From Meridianimarinicoccus marinus (GTDB lineage: Bacteria; Pseudomonadota; Alphaproteobacteria; Rhodobacterales; Rhodobacteraceae): DNA of 64,000 nt. The position numbers and the translations under genes were made by a program. The notes beneath the pieces are model-generated. The model was given only the letters and a program-made list of their open reading frames with translations, was not told the DNA's origin and did not search any database. The stretch covers positions 248,001 to 312,000 of the forward strand of contig NZ_JBFBVU010000001.1 in the NCBI RefSeq assembly GCF_040689105.1. The letters run 5' to 3'. Below, one piece after another: positions 9,297-21,200 of this stretch (within the stretch, counting starts at the first letter, position 1; each line of letters starts with the position of its first letter).

Positions 9297-9306
9297 TATT
9301 CGATAT

Positions 9307-9320
9307 CCAAAGCGCTTTGG
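9307..9320. promoter_or_regulatory. LacI-type operator 2 (rightward promoter)
   Basis: Perfect 14-bp palindrome CCAAAGCGCTTTGG. It shares the 10-base core AAAGCGCTTT plus outer pairing with operator 1. The two centres are 122 bp apart. It lies just downstream of the candidate aglE -10 box. Confidence 0.78.
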
Positions 9321-9389
9321 CCTGCGATTCGAACGCAGCCCTGAAATTGCACATAGGGTGCGGCGCTTAACGACCTTGGGAGGGTTGGA

Positions 9390-10742
9390 ATGAAGAACCG
9401 TTATTTGGCCACGGTGGCCGCTGTCGGCTTGTTTGCGGGCGCGGCCGGGGCGCAGGACCTGAAGTTCCCCGTTGGAGAGGGCGACTTCAACTGGTCCAGT
9501 TACGAGAGCTTCTCCGCCGAACATGATTATTCCGGCCAGGAAATGACGATGACCGGCCCCTGGACCGGCCTGGACAAGGAACTGGTGGAAAGCGTCATTG
9601 CCTATTTCGAGGCCGCGACCGGTGGCACCGTGAAGTATTCCGGCTCGGAAAGCTTCGAGCAGGACATCGTGGTCAGCGCGCAGGCCAACTCGGCCCCCAA
9701 CATCGCGATCTTCCCGCAGCCGGGTCTGGCCGCGGATCTGGCGGCGCGCGGCTACCTGTCGGCGCTGGATGACGACACCGTGTCGTGGATCGGCGAGAAC
9801 TACGCGGCCGGTCAGTCCTGGATCGATCTGGGCACCTACAACAACGCCGACGGTGCGCCCGAAACCTTTGGCTTCTTCTACAAGATCGATGTGAAGTCGC
9901 TGATCTGGTACGTGCCGGAAGCCTTCGACGAAGCCGGCTATGACGTGCCCGAAAGCCTTGAGGATCTGAAGGCGCTGACCGACCAGATCGTCGCCGACGG
10001 CGGCACCCCGTGGTGCATCGGCCTGGGCTCTGGTGCGGCGACCGGCTGGCCGGCGACCGACTGGGTCGAGGACATGATGCTGCGGACCCAATCGCCCGAG
10101 ACCTATGACGCCTGGGTGCGCAACGAGATCCCGTTCAACGATCCCGCCGTGGTCGGCGCGATCGAGGAATTCGGCCATTTCGCCAGGAATGACGCCTATG
10201 TGAAGGGCGGCGCGGCCTCGGTCGCCAACACCGACTTCCGCGACAGCCCCGGCGGTCTGTTCACCTTCCCGCCGGAATGCTACATGCACAAGCAGGCCAG
10301 CTTCATCCCGACCTTCTTCCCCGAAGGCACCGAAGTGGGCGAGGACGTCGATTTCTTCTACTTCCCGGCGTATGAGAGCAAGGATCTGGGCAAGCCGGTT
10401 CTGGGAGCAGGCACCCTGTTTGCCATCACGCAGGACAGCGATATCACCCGCGGCTTCATCGACTTCCTGAAGACCCCCATCGCGCATGAAGTGTGGATGG
10501 CGCAATCGGGCTTCCTGACCCCGTTCAAGGGCGCCAATTCCGAGCTTTACGCCAACGACACGCTGAAGGCCCTGGGCGACGTTCTGTTGAACGCCACCAC
10601 CTTCCGCTTCGACGCGTCTGACCTCATGCCCGGCGAGATCGGTGCCGATGCCTTCTGGAAGGGCATGGTGGCCTACACCGGCGGCGAGGATGCGACCTCG
10701 GTGGCCGATGGCATCCAGGACCGCTGGGACTCCATCAAGTAA
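9390..10742 (+). CDS. aglE: Alpha-glucoside ABC transporter substrate-binding protein AglE
   Basis: A 450-residue extracellular solute-binding protein of the CUT1 group. Residues 1-21 form a Sec signal peptide (MKNRYLATVAAVGLFAGAAGAQ). The mature protein has family blocks such as GTVKYSGSESFEQDI and WCIGLGSGAATGWPATDWVED, the latter strongly AglE-like. It captures alpha-glucosides such as sucrose, maltose or trehalose in the periplasm for AglFG. The GGGAGG ribosome site is 7 bases before the ATG. It is the first gene of aglEFGAK and follows the operator region. Confidence 0.93.
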   Translation: MKNRYLATVAAVGLFAGAAGAQDLKFPVGEGDFNWSSYESFSAEHDYSGQEMTMTGPWTGLDKELVESVIAYFEAATGGTVKYSGSESFEQDIVVSAQANSAPNIAIFPQPGLAADLAARGYLSALDDDTVSWIGENYAAGQSWIDLGTYNNADGAPETFGFFYKIDVKSLIWYVPEAFDEAGYDVPESLEDLKALTDQIVADGGTPWCIGLGSGAATGWPATDWVEDMMLRTQSPETYDAWVRNEIPFNDPAVVGAIEEFGHFARNDAYVKGGAASVANTDFRDSPGGLFTFPPECYMHKQASFIPTFFPEGTEVGEDVDFFYFPAYESKDLGKPVLGAGTLFAITQDSDITRGFIDFLKTPIAHEVWMAQSGFLTPFKGANSELYANDTLKALGDVLLNATTFRFDASDLMPGEIGADAFWKGMVAYTGGEDATSVADGIQDRWDSIK

Positions 10743-10808
10743 GTCAGTCTTCGACGGGGCCGGCCTTTGGGGGCCGGTCCCAACCTTCATTTCCCGAAAG
10801 GACAGGCC

Positions 10809-11789
10809 ATGTCCCCGCTAGTGCAAGGCGCATTGACCATATTTCTGGGGGTCGGCGGCTGTGTGGGCTATTTCTACGGCTCCAACCTGTTGATCGACAA
10901 GGTGCTGTTCCCGGCACGCGGCCCCAACATTGCCCGCAACATCAACCGGGCGAACATGATCCGGCCCTGGCTGTTCCTATTCCCGGCCATCTTCGCGGCG
11001 GGTCTGTACCTGGCCTATCCGGTGGTCGGCTCGTTCATCCGGTCGCTCTACAACCGGGCCGGCACCGACTTCGTGGGGCTGGGAAACTACACTTTCCTGA
11101 TGGGCGACGACGGGTTCCGTACCGCGCTGTTCAACAATTTCCTCTGGCTTTTGTTCGTCCCCGCCGCGGCGACCGGCTTTGGCCTGCTGGCCGCCCAGCT
11201 GACCGACCGGCTGCGCTGGGGCAACATCGCCAAATCCCTGATCTTCATGCCGATGGCGATTTCCTTCGTCGGCGCCTCGCTGATCTGGAAATTCGTCTAT
11301 GCCAATGACGCCGACATCGGGCTGATCAACGCGATCCGCGCCGCCCTTGGCGCCGAAAGTGCCGTGGACGTGCTGCAAACGCCGTTCTGGAACAACTTCT
11401 TCCTGATGTTCATCCTGGTCTGGATCCAGACCGGCTTTGCCATGGTGATCCTGTCCGCCGCCCTGCGCGGCATTCCCGAGGAAACCATCGAGGCGGCGAT
11501 CATCGACGGTGCCAACCCGTGGCAGATCTTCTTCCGCATCAAGGCGCCGCAGATCATGGGCACCATCGTGGTGGTCTGGACGACGATCACGCTGCTGACC
11601 CTGAAGGTTTTCGACATCGTCTACACCATGACGGGCGGCAATTTCGGCACCGAGATCCTGCCCAGCTACATGATGTCCTTCATGTTCCGCGACGACGGGC
11701 GGGCGACGGCGGTGGCTTTCGTCATCATGATCCTGGTGTTGCCGGTGATGATCTGGAACATCCAACAGTCCCGCAAGGAGATGCGCTGA
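10809..11789 (+). CDS. aglF: Alpha-glucoside ABC transporter permease AglF
   Basis: A 326-residue inner-membrane permease of the MalF type. Several hydrophobic helices are visible, with the EAA loop GIPEETIEAAIIDGANPWQIF near residue 225 that docks on the ATPase. The start is the ATG at 10809, preceded by GAAAGGA; an upstream in-frame start would add 14 unrelated residues. The N-terminal ~55 residues carry an extra hydrophobic segment (QGALTIFLGVGGCVGYFYG). It is separated from aglG by a single base. Confidence 0.93.
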   Translation: MSPLVQGALTIFLGVGGCVGYFYGSNLLIDKVLFPARGPNIARNINRANMIRPWLFLFPAIFAAGLYLAYPVVGSFIRSLYNRAGTDFVGLGNYTFLMGDDGFRTALFNNFLWLLFVPAAATGFGLLAAQLTDRLRWGNIAKSLIFMPMAISFVGASLIWKFVYANDADIGLINAIRAALGAESAVDVLQTPFWNNFFLMFILVWIQTGFAMVILSAALRGIPEETIEAAIIDGANPWQIFFRIKAPQIMGTIVVVWTTITLLTLKVFDIVYTMTGGNFGTEILPSYMMSFMFRDDGRATAVAFVIMILVLPVMIWNIQQSRKEMR

Positions 11790-11790
11790 G

Positions 11791-12924
11791 ATGGATAATA
11801 TCGCAGGACAGAAATCCGGGCTGAGTTGGGCGGTCAACATTTCAGTGGTGGTCATGGTGGTGCTGTGGCTGATCCCGACGGTGGGGCTGCTCGTGTCGTC
11901 CTTCCGGGACCGCGACCAGATCTCGGTCTCGGGCTGGTGGCAGGCGCCGTTTTCCATCGAACAGACCTACCGGGGCCGGGTGTCCACGGACAATCCCAGC
12001 CGCGAGGGCGATCTCTATGTGCTGACCGGCAACATCTTCGAGGAAGGCGAGGCCACCGGCACGCTCAATGCCTTCGGCACCAGCGGACGCGCCCCGACCC
12101 AATATCCCGCCGGCACGGTCGCCGACCTGGGTGACGGCGCCACCCTGACCATCGCGACCAATGGCGACTATCGCTATACCACGCCCGAAGAACCCGGCGG
12201 CCGCGGGGAAAGGATCTACTTCGGGGCCGAGACACCGCCCGATTTCAGTCTTCAGAACTATCGCACGGTGCTGAGTTCCGACGGCATGGACGTGGCCTTC
12301 ATCAACACGCTGACGGTCACCATCCCGGCCACCATCATCCCGATCCTGATCGCGGCCTTCGCGGCCTATGCACTGGCCTGGATGGAGTTTCCCGGACGCG
12401 GGTTGCTGATTGCCGCCGTGGTCGGGCTTCTGGTGGTGCCGCTGCAACTGGCGCTGGTGCCGCTGCTGAACCTGCACAACAAGGTCGGCATCGGGCAAAG
12501 CTTCGTCGGCATCTGGCTGGCGCACACCGGGTTCGGCCTGCCGCTGGCGATCTATCTGCTGCGCAACTACATGGTCGGCCTGCCGCGCGACATCATCGAA
12601 AGCGCCAAGGTCGATGGCGCCACCGATTTCGAGGTCTTCACCAAGATCGTCCTGCCGCTCAGCTTCCCGGCGCTGGCGTCCTTCGCGATCTTCCAGTTCC
12701 TGTGGACCTGGAACGATCTGCTGGTGGCCAAGGTGTTCCTGCCCTCGGCAGACGAAAGCAAGGTGATGACCGTCAAGATCGCCGACGACCTTCTGGGATC
12801 CCGCGGCGGGGACTGGGGCATTCTGGCGACGGCGGCCTTCGTCTCGATCGCCGTGCCGCTGGTCGTCTTCTTCACGATGCAACGATATCTGGTGCGCGGT
12901 CTGCTGGCCGGCTCCGTCAAATAG
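11791..12924 (+). CDS. aglG: Alpha-glucoside ABC transporter permease AglG with large periplasmic loop
   Basis: A 377-residue MalG-type permease, about 100 residues longer than typical CUT1 permeases. TM1 is at about residues 10-32. It is followed by a soluble segment of about 130 residues (35-165) rich in beta-type sequence (GDGATLTIATNGDYRY), and then the remaining helices. The EAA loop LPRDIIESAKVDGATDFEVF is near residue 265. The extra segment lies where MalF, not MalG, has its P2 loop. It probably contacts AglE, which is inference. It lies between aglF and aglA. Confidence 0.92.
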   Translation: MDNIAGQKSGLSWAVNISVVVMVVLWLIPTVGLLVSSFRDRDQISVSGWWQAPFSIEQTYRGRVSTDNPSREGDLYVLTGNIFEEGEATGTLNAFGTSGRAPTQYPAGTVADLGDGATLTIATNGDYRYTTPEEPGGRGERIYFGAETPPDFSLQNYRTVLSSDGMDVAFINTLTVTIPATIIPILIAAFAAYALAWMEFPGRGLLIAAVVGLLVVPLQLALVPLLNLHNKVGIGQSFVGIWLAHTGFGLPLAIYLLRNYMVGLPRDIIESAKVDGATDFEVFTKIVLPLSFPALASFAIFQFLWTWNDLLVAKVFLPSADESKVMTVKIADDLLGSRGGDWGILATAAFVSIAVPLVVFFTMQRYLVRGLLAGSVK

Positions 12925-12939
12925 GAAGGGCTCTGTCAG

Positions 12940-14621
12940 ATGAGCTTCATCGACTCGCAAACCGGCCACGCCGATCAATCGGCCATGCCTGTCGACAAGG
13001 ACTGGTGGCGCGGGGCCGCGATCTATCAGATCTATCCCCGGTCCTTTCAGGACAGCAACAACGACGGCATCGGCGATCTGGCCGGGATCATCCACCGGCT
13101 GGACTATGTGGCGAAACTGGGCGCGGACGCGATCTGGATCTCGCCGTTCTTCAAGTCACCGATGGCGGACTTCGGCTATGATGTCAGCGACTATCGCGAT
13201 GTGGATCCGATGTTCGGCTCGCTTGGGGATTTCGACGCGCTGATCGCGCGGGCGCATGATCTGGGCGTCAAGGTGCTGATCGATCTGGTGCTCAGCCACA
13301 CCTCGGCCGAACATCCGTGGTTCCGCGAAAGCCGGTCCAGCCGCGACAATGCCAAGGCCAATTGGTACGTCTGGGCCGATGCCAAGCCCGACGGCTCGCC
13401 GCCCAACAACTGGCTGTCGATCTTCGGCGGCTCGGCCTGGGAATGGGACGGCGAGCGGATGCAGTACTATCTGCACAACTTCCTGACCTCGCAGCCGGAC
13501 CTGAACTTTCACGAACCGCAGGTGCAGGAGCAGCTTCTGGACGTGGCCCGTTTCTGGCTGGACCGGGGCGTCGATGGCTTCCGTCTGGATACCGTTAACT
13601 TCTATGTGCACGACAAGGATTTGCGCGACAATCCTCCGCTGGCGCCGGAAGAGCGGAACGACAGCACCGCGCCGGCGGTCAACCCCTACAATTTCCAGAA
13701 CCACCTGTATGACAAGAACCGCCCCGAGAACCTGGACTTCCTGCGCCGCTTCCGCGCCCTGATGGAGGAGTTCCCCGCCATCACCGCCGTGGGCGAGGTC
13801 GGCGAAAGCCAGCGCGGCATGGAAGTACAGGCCGAATATACCGAAGGCGATGACCTGCTGCACATGTGCTATGGCTTCGACTTCCTGTCGGGCGGCAAGC
13901 TCACCGGCACCAAGGTGGCCGATGTGCTTCAGCGCTTCGATGCCATTGCGCCCGACAGCTGGGCCTGCTGGGCCTATTCCAACCACGATGTGGAACGGCA
14001 CGCCAGCCGCTGGGGGCTGAGCGGCGATGCCTACAGGGTCTACACCGGCCTGATGATGGCGCTGCGTGGCTCCATCTGCCTGTACCAGGGCGAGGAGCTG
14101 GGCCTGACCGAAGCCTATGTCGGCTATGAGGATCTTCAGGATCCCTACGGCAAGCGGTTCTGGCCCAAGTTCAAGGGGCGAGACGGCTGCCGCACGCCGA
14201 TGCCCTGGACCGCCGGGGCCAGCAACGGCGGGTTTACCGAAGCCAAATCCTGGCTGCCCGTCGCCGCAGAACATCTTGACCTGGCGGTGCACGAGCAGGA
14301 GATCGATCCCGGCAGCACGCTGGCCTTCTACCGGGCCATGCTGGCCTTCCGCCGGGACCAGACCGCGTTGCGCAAGGGCAAGCTGGAGGTTCTGGACGCG
14401 GACGACGGGCATCTGTCCTTCCTGCGCAGCCACGGCAACCAGATGATCTTCTGCGCCTTCAACCTGACCTCGGAGGAACAGCCGCTGAACTTGCCAGATG
14501 GCGACTGGACCATTGTCCGGGATCTGCCCCTGCACCCCGAAAGCAGCGCGGACGGGCTTGTCCTGCCGCCCTATCAGGCGTGTTTCGCCCTTCGCCAGAC
14601 CGATGAACCGGGAGAGTCCGA

Positions 14622-14625
<4 letters not shown>
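12940..14625 (+). CDS. aglA: Alpha-glucosidase AglA (GH13)
   Basis: A 561-residue GH13 oligo-1,6/alpha-glucosidase. The start of the family is seen in WWRGAAIYQIYPRSFQDSN. The catalytic aspartate is in GVDGFRLDTVN, the acid/base glutamate in AVGEVGES, and the third acid in SNHDVERH. It splits imported alpha-glucosides in the cytoplasm to glucose, which the divergent glk can phosphorylate. No signal peptide is present. Its stop overlaps the aglK start in an ATGA junction. Confidence 0.95.
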
Positions 14626-15710
<1,085 letters not shown>

Positions 15711-15774
15711 GGTGCCCGCGACGGCGGACCAGGCCCACCAACAGGCCCCGCCAGAGCGATTTTTCCCAAATCCG

Positions 15775-15802
15775 GAAAGCCCCGACGCAGGTCGGGGCTT
15801 TC
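15775..15802 (+). terminator. Terminator hairpin after aglK
   Basis: A perfect 12-bp stem (GAAAGCCCCGAC / GTCGGGGCTTTC) with a 4-base loop lies 64 bases after the aglK stop. It ends in TTTC, with only a short T-tract. Confidence 0.65.
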
Positions 15803-15924
15803 TGCTGTGCAGCGGTGGCTCTGCCGCGCGGGTCGAAACTCGGCCCGCAACGGCATCCAAGCCTTTCCTTTCGGGACGGACCGTGAAATAGGGACGTGCC
15901 AAACGACCCCTCCGGGAGATGATT

Positions 15925-17376
15925 ATGGAGATTCGCGAGGCCCTGACCTTCGATGACGTGTTGCTGGTTCCCGCCGCCAGTTCGGTACTGCCGTCCGACG
16001 CCAACACGAAGTCCCGTGTCACCCGCTCGATCAGACTGAATGTGCCGCTGCTCAGCTCGGCCATGGACACCGTGACCGAAAGCCAGATGGCGATCACCAT
16101 GGCGCAGCTTGGCGGCATGGGGGTGATCCACAAGAACCTCGATGTGGAAGAACAGGCCCGGCAGGTGCGCCGCGTGAAACGGTTCGAATCCGGCATCGTC
16201 TACAACCCCATCACCCTGACGCCCGACCAGACCCTGGCCGATGCCAAGGCGCTGCAGGAACGCTATCGCGTGACCGGGTTCCCGGTGGTGAATGGCGACG
16301 GCCGCGTGGTCGGGATCGTGACCAACCGCGATATGCGCTTTGCCAGCGACGACAGCACGCCGGTCAAGGCCATGATGACCAGCGACAACCTGGCCATGCT
16401 GCGCGAACCGGCCGAACTGGAAGAGGCCAAGAGCCTGATGAAGGCGCGCCGGATCGAGAAACTTCTGGTGGTCGATGGCAACGGCAAGCTGACCGGCCTG
16501 CTGACCCTGAAGGACACCGAACAGGCGGTGCTCAACCCAAGCGCCTGCAAGGATGATCTGGGCCGCTTGCGGGTCGCGGCGGCCAGTTCCGTGGGCGACA
16601 GCGGGTTTGCACGGTCCGAGGCGCTGATCGACGCGGGCGTGGATATCGTGGTGGTGGACACCGCCCATGGCCATTCCGCCGGCGTGATCGAGGCCGTGCG
16701 TCGGATCAAGGCGCAATCGAACCATGTTCAGGTCATCGCCGGCAACGTCGCCACCGGCGAGGCCACCCGCGCGCTGATCGACGCGGGCGCCGATGCGGTC
16801 AAGGTCGGGATCGGGCCGGGCTCGATCTGCACCACCCGCATGGTTGCCGGCGTTGGCGTGCCGCAGCTGACCGCCATCATGGATTGCGCCCGTGCCGCCA
16901 ACGAAATGGACGTGCCGGTTATCGCCGACGGCGGCATCAAGTTCTCGGGCGATTTCGCCAAGGCCATCGCGGCGGGGGCCTCCTGCGCCATGGTCGGCTC
17001 GATGATCGCGGGCACTGATGAAAGCCCCGGCGAGGTCATTCTCTATCAGGGCCGCAGCTTCAAATCCTATCGCGGCATGGGTTCGCTGGGCGCCATGGCG
17101 CGCGGCTCGGCCGACCGCTATTTCCAGAAAGATGCCGCCAGCGACAAGCTGGTGCCGGAAGGGATCGAGGGCCAGGTGCCCTACAAAGGCTCGGCCAACC
17201 AGGTGATCCACCAGTTGGTGGGCGGTCTGCGCGCTGCCATGGGCTATACCGGCTGCGCCACGATCGAGGACATGCGCACAAGCTGTGAATTCGTCCGCAT
17301 CACCGGTGCCGGGCTGAAGGAAAGCCATGTGCACGACGTGGTCATCACCCGCGAGGCACCGAACTACTCGGCCTGA
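15925..17376 (+). CDS. guaB: Inosine-5'-monophosphate dehydrogenase
   Basis: An IMP dehydrogenase of 483 residues that oxidises IMP to XMP, the committed step of GMP synthesis. The active-site loop GPGSICTTRMVAGVGVPQ holds the catalytic cysteine (about residue 302). Two CBS domains lie at roughly residues 90-210. The flap MGSLGAMARGSADRYFQ is also present. Two in-frame ATGs sit at 15919 and 15925; GGGAG at 15914-15918 abuts the first but is well spaced for the second, so I chose 15925. It appears monocistronic, with hairpins on both sides. Confidence 0.97.
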   Translation: MEIREALTFDDVLLVPAASSVLPSDANTKSRVTRSIRLNVPLLSSAMDTVTESQMAITMAQLGGMGVIHKNLDVEEQARQVRRVKRFESGIVYNPITLTPDQTLADAKALQERYRVTGFPVVNGDGRVVGIVTNRDMRFASDDSTPVKAMMTSDNLAMLREPAELEEAKSLMKARRIEKLLVVDGNGKLTGLLTLKDTEQAVLNPSACKDDLGRLRVAAASSVGDSGFARSEALIDAGVDIVVVDTAHGHSAGVIEAVRRIKAQSNHVQVIAGNVATGEATRALIDAGADAVKVGIGPGSICTTRMVAGVGVPQLTAIMDCARAANEMDVPVIADGGIKFSGDFAKAIAAGASCAMVGSMIAGTDESPGEVILYQGRSFKSYRGMGSLGAMARGSADRYFQKDAASDKLVPEGIEGQVPYKGSANQVIHQLVGGLRAAMGYTGCATIEDMRTSCEFVRITGAGLKESHVHDVVITREAPNYSA

Positions 17377-17387
17377 CAAGACACGCA

Positions 17388-17415
17388 AAAGGCGCGGGAC
17401 CGATCCCGCGCCTTT
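17388..17415. terminator. Bidirectional terminator between guaB and the VPLPA-CTERM gene
   Basis: A 12-bp stem (AAAGGCGCGGGA / TCCCGCGCCTTT) with a CCGA loop, between two convergent genes. A-runs on the left and T-runs on the right fit termination in both directions. Confidence 0.75.
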
Positions 17416-17431
17416 CACAGGCTGTCGCAGG

Positions 17432-18043
17432 TCAGGCGTTGCGCCGCATGCGCATCGCGCCCAGTGTGCCTACGCCCAGCAGCATCAATGCCCCTGCGGC
17501 GGGCAAGGGCACTGCCGTCGAACCCGATGACGGGTTGGTGCCAAAGGCGATGTCCCGCAATCCGCATTTCAGGTCGGAATTGAAATCACAGGTAAAGACC
17601 GCCGAACGGGCGTTGCCCGAAATGACCAGCCCGCCGAACAACACCAGGCTGTCGCCAAAATCAGCGCGGCCGAGTTCGGTGCCGGTGCCGTTCAGACCGG
17701 AGTAGAGCACCACGTCGCCGCCGTCATAGGCATTGGTGGTCACACCGGCGCCCTGGATCGGTTTGGCAAAATTCAGCCCCACATGCGGTGTGGCGGTCCC
17801 GAAAAATCCCTGGCCATTCAGGATCAGATCATCGCTGCGCACATAGGACCGTGGGCCAAAGAAGCTGACCCCGGCAAAATCGGGGTCGATCTCGTCCACA
17901 AACTTGCCGATGTAGCTGGATGTGTCGATCACGGTGTAGCTGTTCAACGCGGCGTAGAAACTTGTGCGATCGGTGTAGGACGTCGCGGCTGCGGCCCCCG
18001 CAGACAAGATGCCCACGACCAGAAAAGAGAGTGTTCTTAACAT
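17432..18043 (-). CDS. VPLPA-CTERM sorted exported protein
   Basis: A 203-residue exported protein. The N-terminal signal peptide is MLRTLSFLVVGILSAGAAAA. The C-terminus is a sorting tail: the VPLPA motif, a hydrophobic stretch (GALMLLGVGTLGAM), then RMRR. Such tails are known from the exosortase-linked VPLPA-CTERM proteins of Rhodobacteraceae. The body shares general features with secreted carbohydrate- or surface-binding proteins but I do not recognise a fold. Function is therefore unknown. It is likely processed at the C-terminus and displayed or released. Confidence 0.85.
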   Translation of the reverse strand: MLRTLSFLVVGILSAGAAAATSYTDRTSFYAALNSYTVIDTSSYIGKFVDEIDPDFAGVSFFGPRSYVRSDDLILNGQGFFGTATPHVGLNFAKPIQGAGVTTNAYDGGDVVLYSGLNGTGTELGRADFGDSLVLFGGLVISGNARSAVFTCDFNSDLKCGLRDIAFGTNPSSGSTAVPLPAAGALMLLGVGTLGAMRMRRNA

Positions 18044-18171
18044 TTTTTTCCTCCGTATATCGGCGCTCCCGAATACAGAAAATTTGGAAATTTACCTTTG
18101 GTCAACCATGTTTTGTGGCAATGGTTAGCCCGAATGGCGGGGGATTGGGATTTTTCCCTGCACAGCAGCAA

Positions 18172-18199
18172 AGAGCGCGGAGGGTGAACTCCGCGCTCT
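18172..18199 (-). terminator. Terminator hairpin after the RND pump gene
   Basis: An 11-bp stem (AGAGCGCGGAG / CTCCGCGCTCT) with a 6-base loop lies 28 bases beyond the stop of the leftward pump gene. On the minus strand it ends in TTT. Confidence 0.6.
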
Positions 18200-18226
18200 G
18201 GATGGTTGTCGGGTTGGGGACCGGGT

Positions 18227-21200
18227 CTATTCCGCCGGAACCGGGTCGGGATTCTTCGGTGTGCCCTTGATCCGCTCGCGCAGGGTCTGCAACAGGACGT
18301 AAAGCACCGGAATCACGATGATGCCGATCACCGTGGCCGCCAGCATGCCGCCGAAGACCGCGATGCCGATGGCGCGCTGGCTGGCCGCGCCCGCGCCATC
18401 CGCCAGCATCAGCGGCACGACGCCCAGCAGGAACGACAGCGCCGTCATCAGCACCGCGCGGAAGCGCAGTGCTGCGGCCTGCATGGCGGCTTCGCGGATG
18501 CTCAGCCCGGCGGCGCGCTGCTCCATGGCGAATTCCACGATCAGGATCGCGTTCTTCGCCCCAAGCCCCACCAGCATGATCATCCCGATCTGCGTATACA
18601 GGTTGATGTCGTTGCCCGTCGCCCCGACCACGGCCACGGCCCCGAACAAGGCCACGATCACCGACAACAGGATCGCGGCGGGCATGGTCCAGCTTTCGTA
18701 TTGGCCGACAAGAAACAGATAGGCAAAAATCACAGCCATCACGAGGATCACCTGCACCATGCCGGCACTGTCCTGCTGCTGTTGCGCCGTTCCCGTCCAT
18801 TCATAGGCATAGCCCGGTGGCAGCGCGGTGCGGGTTTCCTCTTCCAGCACGCGAATGGCATCGCCCGTGGACAGGCCGGGCGCCGGAACCGCCGTGACCG
18901 TGGCCGCCCGGAACATGTTGAACCGCGTCAACAGGGTCGGCCCCAGCACATTTTCCACGTCGATCAGGGTGCCCAGAGGCACCATCTCGCCGGTTTCCGA
19001 GCGCACGTACAGTGCGGCCAGATCCTCGACCGCGTTGCGATAGCTGCCGTCGGCCTGGATCATCACCTTGTAGACCCGACCGAACAGGTTGAAGTCATTG
19101 ACGTAATACGAGCCCAGATAGGCTTGCAGCGTCAGGAAGACCTCGGAGACGGCGGTGTTCAGGGACTTGGCTTTCTCACGGTCCAGATCGACGTAGATCT
19201 GCGGCACGTTCGAGCGGAAAGTGGTATAAGCCTGTCCGATCTCGGACCGCTGGTTGGCGGCATAGACCAGTCCGCCTAGGGCCGCGGACAGTTCCTGAGG
19301 AGAGCCGCCCCCGGTCTGCTGCACCATCATCTCGACGCCGGCGCTCATCCCCAGGCCGCTGATCGGTGGCGGGTTGAAGGCGATGATGCTGGCGGCGGCC
19401 TCCTGATTGGCGATGCCGAAGATCTGGCCAATGATGCCATCGGCATGCAACGCTGGGGTCTGGCGTTCTGCCCAGTTGTCGAGGTTGACGATGATCATGC
19501 CGCCGTTCGAGCCGGAACCGTTGAGCAGCGAGAACCCGTTTACCAGCACGGTGGAAGAAACGCCGGGGATATCGAGGATCTTGTCTTCGACCCGGCTTGT
19601 CACGGTTTCGGTGCGGTTCAACGCCGCTGCATCAGGCAACTGGACATCGACGAAGACATAACCGTTGTCCTCAAGCGGCAGGAACCCCTTGGGGATGGCA
19701 GTAAACAGGCCGCCGGTGGCGATGCCCAGCCCGATGACCACCACCAGACCGACGATCGAGATCCGCACCAGTTGCCGCACCAGCCCCACATAGGCGCCGC
19801 GCCCGGCGCCGATGCCGCGTTCGAACACCGCCAGCAGGCCCTTCGGCGGGCCGGAGCGGGCCCGCAGCACGATCCCGCACAGGGCCGGCGACAGGGTCAG
19901 CGCGTTGATCGACGAGATCACAACGGCGGTCGAGATCGTGACCGCGAATTGCGAATACAGGCGCCCGGTGATGCCGGGCATGAAGGTGACCGGCACGAAG
20001 ACCGCCAGCAGCACCAGCGTGGTGGCGATGACCGGCGTGGTGATCTGGCCCATGGCCTTGCGGGTCGCCTCCTTGGGGCTGAGCCCCTCTTCGGCGATGA
20101 TCCGTTCGACGTTTTCCACCACCACGATGGCGTCATCCACGACGATGCCGATGGCCAGAACCAGCGCGAACAGCGAGATCGTGTTCAGCGACATGCCAAG
20201 CGCCAGCAGCAGGGCGAAAGTGCCGATCAGCGACACCGGGATCGCCACCATGGGAATGATCGTGGCGCGCCAACTGCCGAGGAAGATGAAAACCACGATC
20301 ATCACCAGGGCGAAGGTCTGCAGCAGGGTGGTCTGCACATCAGCCAGAGAGGATTCCACAAAGGCGGTCGAGTTGAAGGGCACCTCGTAGACCACATCGT
20401 CGGGGAATGTGGCCGACAGGCGCTCAAGCTCGGCCAGCACCCGTTCGGACACCACCAGCGCATTGGCGCCGGGAGCCTGGTAGACGGCCAGGACCGTGGC
20501 GGGCTGGCCGTCGAAACGGCCCGAGGCGTTGTAATAACTTGCCCCGCGTTCGACCCGCGCCACATCGCGCATGCGCACGATGGCGCCGCTGTCTCCGGTG
20601 CGGATCACGATGTCGCCGAACTCCGCCGCGGTGGTCAACCGGCCCTGCGCGGTGATCGTGTACTGGAACTGCTGGTCGCCGGGCACCGGCGGGGCCCCGA
20701 TCTGGCCGGCGGAAACTTCCAGGTTCTGGTCCCGGATCGCGGCGATCAGGTCGCCGGGCGTCAGACCCAGGCTCGCCATCTTGTCGGGGTCCATCCAGAT
20801 CCGCATGGCATAGGCGAAATCGGTCATCACCTCGGCCTTGCCGACGCCGTTCACCCGTGCCAGCGCGTCCTTCAGGTTGATCGAGGCATAATTCGACAGG
20901 AACAACTCGTCATAGGTGCCCTCGGGCGAGGTCAGGACCGCCACCAACAGCATGTTGGTCGAGGCCTTTTGCGTCACAACCCCGTTCGAGGTCACTTCGG
21001 TGGGCAGTTGCGAGGTCGCCTGTCCGACGCGGTTCTGCACGTTGACCGAGGCGATATCGGGATCGGTGCCGACCTCGAAGGTGACATTCAGGGAATAGCT
21101 GCCATTGTCGGCCGAGGTCGACTGCATGTAGATCATGTCGTCCACGCCGTTCACCTGCGCCTCGATCGGGGCGGCGACGGTGTTTTCCACGGTCTGGGAG

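Noticed and set aside
15711..15918. Purine riboswitch upstream of guaB
   Set aside because: The spacer holds only the aglK terminator hairpin; no conserved purine-aptamer elements are visible.
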